A program made the position numbers and the translations under genes. DNA of 64,000 nucleotides from Paenibacillus faecalis. Lineage in GTDB: Bacteria > Bacillota > Bacilli > Paenibacillales > Paenibacillaceae. The notes beneath the pieces were generated by a model that did not search any database, was not told where the DNA came from, and saw only the letters and a program-made list of their open reading frames with translations. The DNA lies in contig NZ_LT985747.1 of the NCBI RefSeq assembly GCF_900289175.1, forward strand, positions 848,006 through 912,005. The letters run 5' to 3'. Below, piece after piece: positions 60,947 to 64,000 of this stretch; positions within the stretch are counted from its first letter, which is position 1; the number at the start of each line of letters is the position of its first letter.

Positions 60947-62743
60947 TCATGAATGAAAGCTGGTTTTATTTCGCCCCTCATAAACTTGCCGTTTTACCAA
61001 AGGAATTATAATTCTGACCGACGTTCCTATTCCAGGACGGCTGAACAAAGTCACCCCGTATTGCATGCCATAATGTAGCTTAATGCGCTGATCAACATTT
61101 TTAATACCATAGCCGGCATTCGTTAGCTCGTTCGCTCCTGCCAGATCCCTGATCGTTCCTGGAGGAAAGCCAACACCGTTATCAATGATTTTAAATTCCA
61201 ATCCCTCATTCGTTATCCTGCCGCTGATTCGAATGTAAATCGAATCTCCCATCCAGGCATGTTCCAATACATTTTCAATGAAAGGTTGAAGGATGAGCTT
61301 TACTGTCTCGTAGCGAACAACCTCAGGAGCAATGTCATATTCTATTTGCATCCGGTTTTCATATTTGATTTTTTGAATATCGATATAAGCCTGAACCTGT
61401 TCCACTTCACTTTTTACAGGGATAACGTTTCTGCCCTCATTCAGGGAAAGGCGATAAAATTTAGCCAAGTCCAAAACCATCCGCTGCAGTTTCTCCAACT
61501 TGCCGAATTTAGCCAAACGGCTGATCGAGGAAAGTGTATTATACAAAAAGTGCGGGTTGATTTGCGCATGAAGCGATTCCAGCTCCGCCTCTTTCTTCTG
61601 CAGGTCGGCCAAATAAACTTCCTGGATCAATTGACCAATGTTACTCCCCATTTCATTCAGAGCAGAAGCAATTTTCGTAAACTCGTCATTGCCTTTAAAA
61701 TGGATACGCTTATGAAACTCACCTTCCTGAAAGGAGTCTACCACCTTTACAATTTTGGACACCCTCTTGCCAAAATAACGGGATACGATAATACTCAGGA
61801 AAAAGAAAATGACAATACAACCCAAACTGATCAACACCGTCATGTTTTGAACTTTAACCGTGTCCTTTTCTAAAATATGTGCGGGTATAATGGCTACCAG
61901 CTCCATATTCAGCCCCGGAAGACTGTCCCGAATGACAAGGGCATTTTCATTATTTAGTTCGTTTAATGCCTCAATTTCTGAAATATCGTTTGGTCCAGAC
62001 GATACGATCACATTGCTGCTCAAGTCCGAAATATATATAGTCGTGCCTTCGCCTATTTTTTGAAAATCAATGCTATCAAACAAATCCTTAAGAGATACAG
62101 TAATTTTCATAAATCCAATTTCATCATTGGGATATGACTTCCCGCTAATATCGATAATTCTTCGCAGAAGGGAGATGTTACCGTACTTTTCGTCGTCTTC
62201 CACCTGCCTCCATTGCATGGTGTTCCCGTACACTTCCTCTTTCGGATAATTCGTATACCATTCTTTATTTATCAATCGTTCATAGTGGTAAATATCAAAT
62301 TGTCTTTCGTTCGTTTCAAGTGGATTCATATTTTCATAAAGGTTATAAACTTCGGGAAATGTATCGTTTTTAAGATAGACGGACAGCCACACTCCCCGGT
62401 TTGATGTCTCTACTGCGGTTTGAAACTTCGGTATAAGAGTATTTTTCGTTGAATTGTAACTCGTCCAGCCTTCCTCATAATGGCGCAGCACCCTGGCCAG
62501 ATGATGGTCAAAATAAAGCATGTCAGATATCCGCTTCGTATCCTCCATCTTAAATGCAATGTTATTTTTCATCTGATGCAACGTTCCTTGAATCGTGCCG
62601 CGAGCTTGTTCTCTAATGGATTCTGTATAGATGTGACTGGCTACGTTACTGATGAGAATGACCGGTATCAATATAAGAATACAGTAAGACAGCATTAACT
62701 TATGGCCGAATGACATCCGTGTTATTTTAAATTTGGACCACAT
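60947..62743 (-). CDS. YesM-type sensor histidine kinase
   Basis: A 598-residue kinase with a membrane helix (residues 13-35), a large extracytoplasmic sensor (to about 290), a second helix (about 295-315), a HAMP domain and a His_kinase domain with the phospho-accepting His in QINPHFLYNTLSSISRLA. The ATPase part has KIIDNGVGFPPGTI and GYGIKNVDQRIKLHYG. This class pairs with AraC-type YesN regulators to control sugar ABC transport and polysaccharide use. ATG 62743 is used, 10 bases after AGGGG; a GTG at 62752 is too close to it. It lies 31 bases after the regulator gene. Confidence 0.93.
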   Translation of the reverse strand: MWSKFKITRMSFGHKLMLSYCILILIPVILISNVASHIYTESIREQARGTIQGTLHQMKNNIAFKMEDTKRISDMLYFDHHLARVLRHYEEGWTSYNSTKNTLIPKFQTAVETSNRGVWLSVYLKNDTFPEVYNLYENMNPLETNERQFDIYHYERLINKEWYTNYPKEEVYGNTMQWRQVEDDEKYGNISLLRRIIDISGKSYPNDEIGFMKITVSLKDLFDSIDFQKIGEGTTIYISDLSSNVIVSSGPNDISEIEALNELNNENALVIRDSLPGLNMELVAIIPAHILEKDTVKVQNMTVLISLGCIVIFFFLSIIVSRYFGKRVSKIVKVVDSFQEGEFHKRIHFKGNDEFTKIASALNEMGSNIGQLIQEVYLADLQKKEAELESLHAQINPHFLYNTLSSISRLAKFGKLEKLQRMVLDLAKFYRLSLNEGRNVIPVKSEVEQVQAYIDIQKIKYENRMQIEYDIAPEVVRYETVKLILQPFIENVLEHAWMGDSIYIRISGRITNEGLEFKIIDNGVGFPPGTIRDLAGANELTNAGYGIKNVDQRIKLHYGMQYGVTLFSRPGIGTSVRIIIPLVKRQVYEGRNKTSFHS

Positions 62744-62774
62744 GTTGCTCACGCCCCTGCTTATCGCTAATCAA

Positions 62775-64000
62775 TCATGAAAATTTTCGTCTGTATTCCA
62801 GCGGGGTCATTCCATAGGTTTCCTTGAACTGACGACTGAAATAAGGAAGATATTGATATCCCGTTTGTGATGCAATTTCATAAATTTTAAGTTTGGTGTT
62901 TCGCAATAAGTCCCTGGCCTTCTCCATTCGCATCGCAATGACATAATCACTAAAATTATGACCGGTTTCCTCTTTAAAGAGCAGCCCTAAATAATTGGGT
63001 GAGAAGGAAAATCGATTAGCAATATCCCGAAGCGTAATGTTCTCATGAAGACGTGAACTTACGTCCTCGATAATCTCTTGAATTAAACGCCCGTTTTTAG
63101 ACTGCTTCTTATTATGGAGCTGCTCCGATATTTCAAATACAAGTCTCCTCAACCATGAAAAGATGTCATCGATCGTCTCAAACTGAAGTAAAATGTCCAG
63201 GTTTTTCAGCTCCATACCTGATATTTTAAATAAATTCTCATTATTGTTATGCAAATGATCATCCAGCTTCAAAACAATGTACATGGCAAAGTTCTGAATA
63301 GTAAATTTCGATCGCAAGCTGGATGCGAGCAGCAGTAGTTCCTCCAGTTCGTCATGAATGCGTACCAGTTCATAATTCGTCATCGCACTCAGCAATGAAT
63401 CCAGCCGGATGTATAAGTTTTCCGCATCCTTTATATCTTCAGAAGGCACATCCGCATAGGGTATCCATCTGCCTTTTCCATAAAACATCTTATGATCCAG
63501 CGCAGATACAGCCTCGCGATAAGACGGATGCAAGTCCATCAGCCTGCTTACAGGACTGCTTAATCCTACAGTTACGGTAAATGGGAACTCATCTTTTAAT
63601 TGTTCTAAAATACGACTTGCAATCGCTTTTTCATTTTTTTCATCCAAAAGCATGGCCATCCGATAATCTGATACTTTGCAAACATAATCAATATTTTGTT
63701 CAGCAAGCAGCCGATGAAGCTGCGAGAAAAAAAGGTCAACAACGTCCTCTTGATCAGCCTCGTCCAATTGATTAAGCTTCCAGGACACATCATCAATCTC
63801 CAGCAGCGCTACACATACCGGCCATGCTATTTCGTTTAACTTATATTCTTTATTAAGGACTTCCAAAGGGACTGCCTCGTAAGGCTTTTCCAAAAGCTGA
63901 AGCAGATATTGATTTTTAACGAGCGGAACCATCTGCTTATAAGCCAGTTCAGTCAACTGATGCTCTTTACTTTTATCGAGTTCACGACGAACTTTGTGCA
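62775..64000 (-). CDS. YesN-type AraC response regulator (N-terminus beyond the edge)
   Basis: The frame is open to the last base of the window, so the receiver domain lies outside. Visible is a linker (VRRELDKSKEHQ), a central domain of unknown role (about 270 residues) and a C-terminal AraC DNA-binding domain (NRFSFSPNYLGLLFKEETGH and ASQTGYQYLPYFSRQFKETY). It precedes the sensor kinase gene in one operon. Regulated genes, commonly carbohydrate transporters, would be outside this window. Confidence 0.9.
   Translation of the reverse strand, partial: HKVRRELDKSKEHQLTELAYKQMVPLVKNQYLLQLLEKPYEAVPLEVLNKEYKLNEIAWPVCVALLEIDDVSWKLNQLDEADQEDVVDLFFSQLHRLLAEQNIDYVCKVSDYRMAMLLDEKNEKAIASRILEQLKDEFPFTVTVGLSSPVSRLMDLHPSYREAVSALDHKMFYGKGRWIPYADVPSEDIKDAENLYIRLDSLLSAMTNYELVRIHDELEELLLLASSLRSKFTIQNFAMYIVLKLDDHLHNNNENLFKISGMELKNLDILLQFETIDDIFSWLRRLVFEISEQLHNKKQSKNGRLIQEIIEDVSSRLHENITLRDIANRFSFSPNYLGLLFKEETGHNFSDYVIAMRMEKARDLLRNTKLKIYEIASQTGYQYLPYFSRQFKETYGMTPLEYRRKFS

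Noticed and set aside
1..64000. CRISPR arrays, tRNA or rRNA genes
   Set aside because: No regular short repeats with spacers, no cloverleaf-like segments and no rRNA-type stretches were seen on reading; the only longer direct repeats are the RHS core ends and IS3 copies.

Overview
The window looks like a chromosomal segment of a spore-forming Bacillota, most likely Paenibacillus or a close relative. Supporting signs are a ger germinant-receptor operon, SpoVR and PrkA, a copper-amine-oxidase-type stalk protein, CcpN, GlpX and pyruvate-phosphate-dikinase regulator genes, strong AGGAGG ribosome sites with frequent TTG and GTG starts, and many YesM/YesN- and AraC-style regulators. This assignment is inference from gene content; no database search was possible.

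Left part (1-21 kb), mostly housekeeping. It opens with the tail of a ger operon (gerAA end, gerAC lipoprotein, a 63-residue membrane protein, gerAB permease). Next come a stalk-domain secreted protein, a GntR/LacI-type sugar regulator, a 27-residue holin-like toxin and a DUF421 membrane protein. A kdgK-eda pair for 2-keto-3-deoxygluconate catabolism has a cre-like box and a tandem 15-mer upstream. Then follow YitT, a J-domain-like membrane protein whose HPD motif reads NPD, and DegV. A compact carbon-flux control block lies on the minus strand: two SR1P-like small proteins, ccpN (which appears to start at ATC), the PPDK regulator and glpX. An S9 peptidase, a frameshifted kptA, a membrane protein, an epoxide hydrolase, a decayed MFS transporter and a CGNR regulator complete it.

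Middle (21.5-32.5 kb) is a polymorphic-toxin locus. An operon on the minus strand encodes an EspG-like chaperone candidate, two WXG100 proteins, a 1564-residue RHS protein with an SHH-signature nuclease-like tip, and an SMI1/KNR4 immunity protein. Downstream lie displaced tip/immunity modules. Two of them still carry about 320-350 bases of the RHS core end, homologous to the main gene. Most displaced tips are frameshifted while immunity genes tend to stay open.

32.5-43 kb returns to conserved genes: spoVR, a globin-coupled chemotaxis transducer, prkA, a DUF2161 nuclease-like protein, a MocR-type aminotransferase, an orphan LuxR response regulator, a coiled-coil protein with a phosphodiester-glycosidase-domain protein, a 34-residue membrane peptide and an AbrB-type regulator with a cysteine-rich tail.

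43.3-50.4 kb is a second island made almost only of small immunity-like genes, degraded toxin tips, an RHS fragment of another family, a serine-recombinase remnant and an IS3 scrap; most modules end in their own terminator. It is bounded by trmL and serC. An IS3-family element (52.5 kb) and a fused pair of IS3 halves (55.9-57.9 kb) bracket a secreted trypsin-like protease and a lipoprotein. The right end holds a glutamine synthetase of the E. coli-like GSI-beta type with a GlnR/TnrA box upstream, DAHP synthase, and a YesM/YesN two-component pair that runs off the edge.
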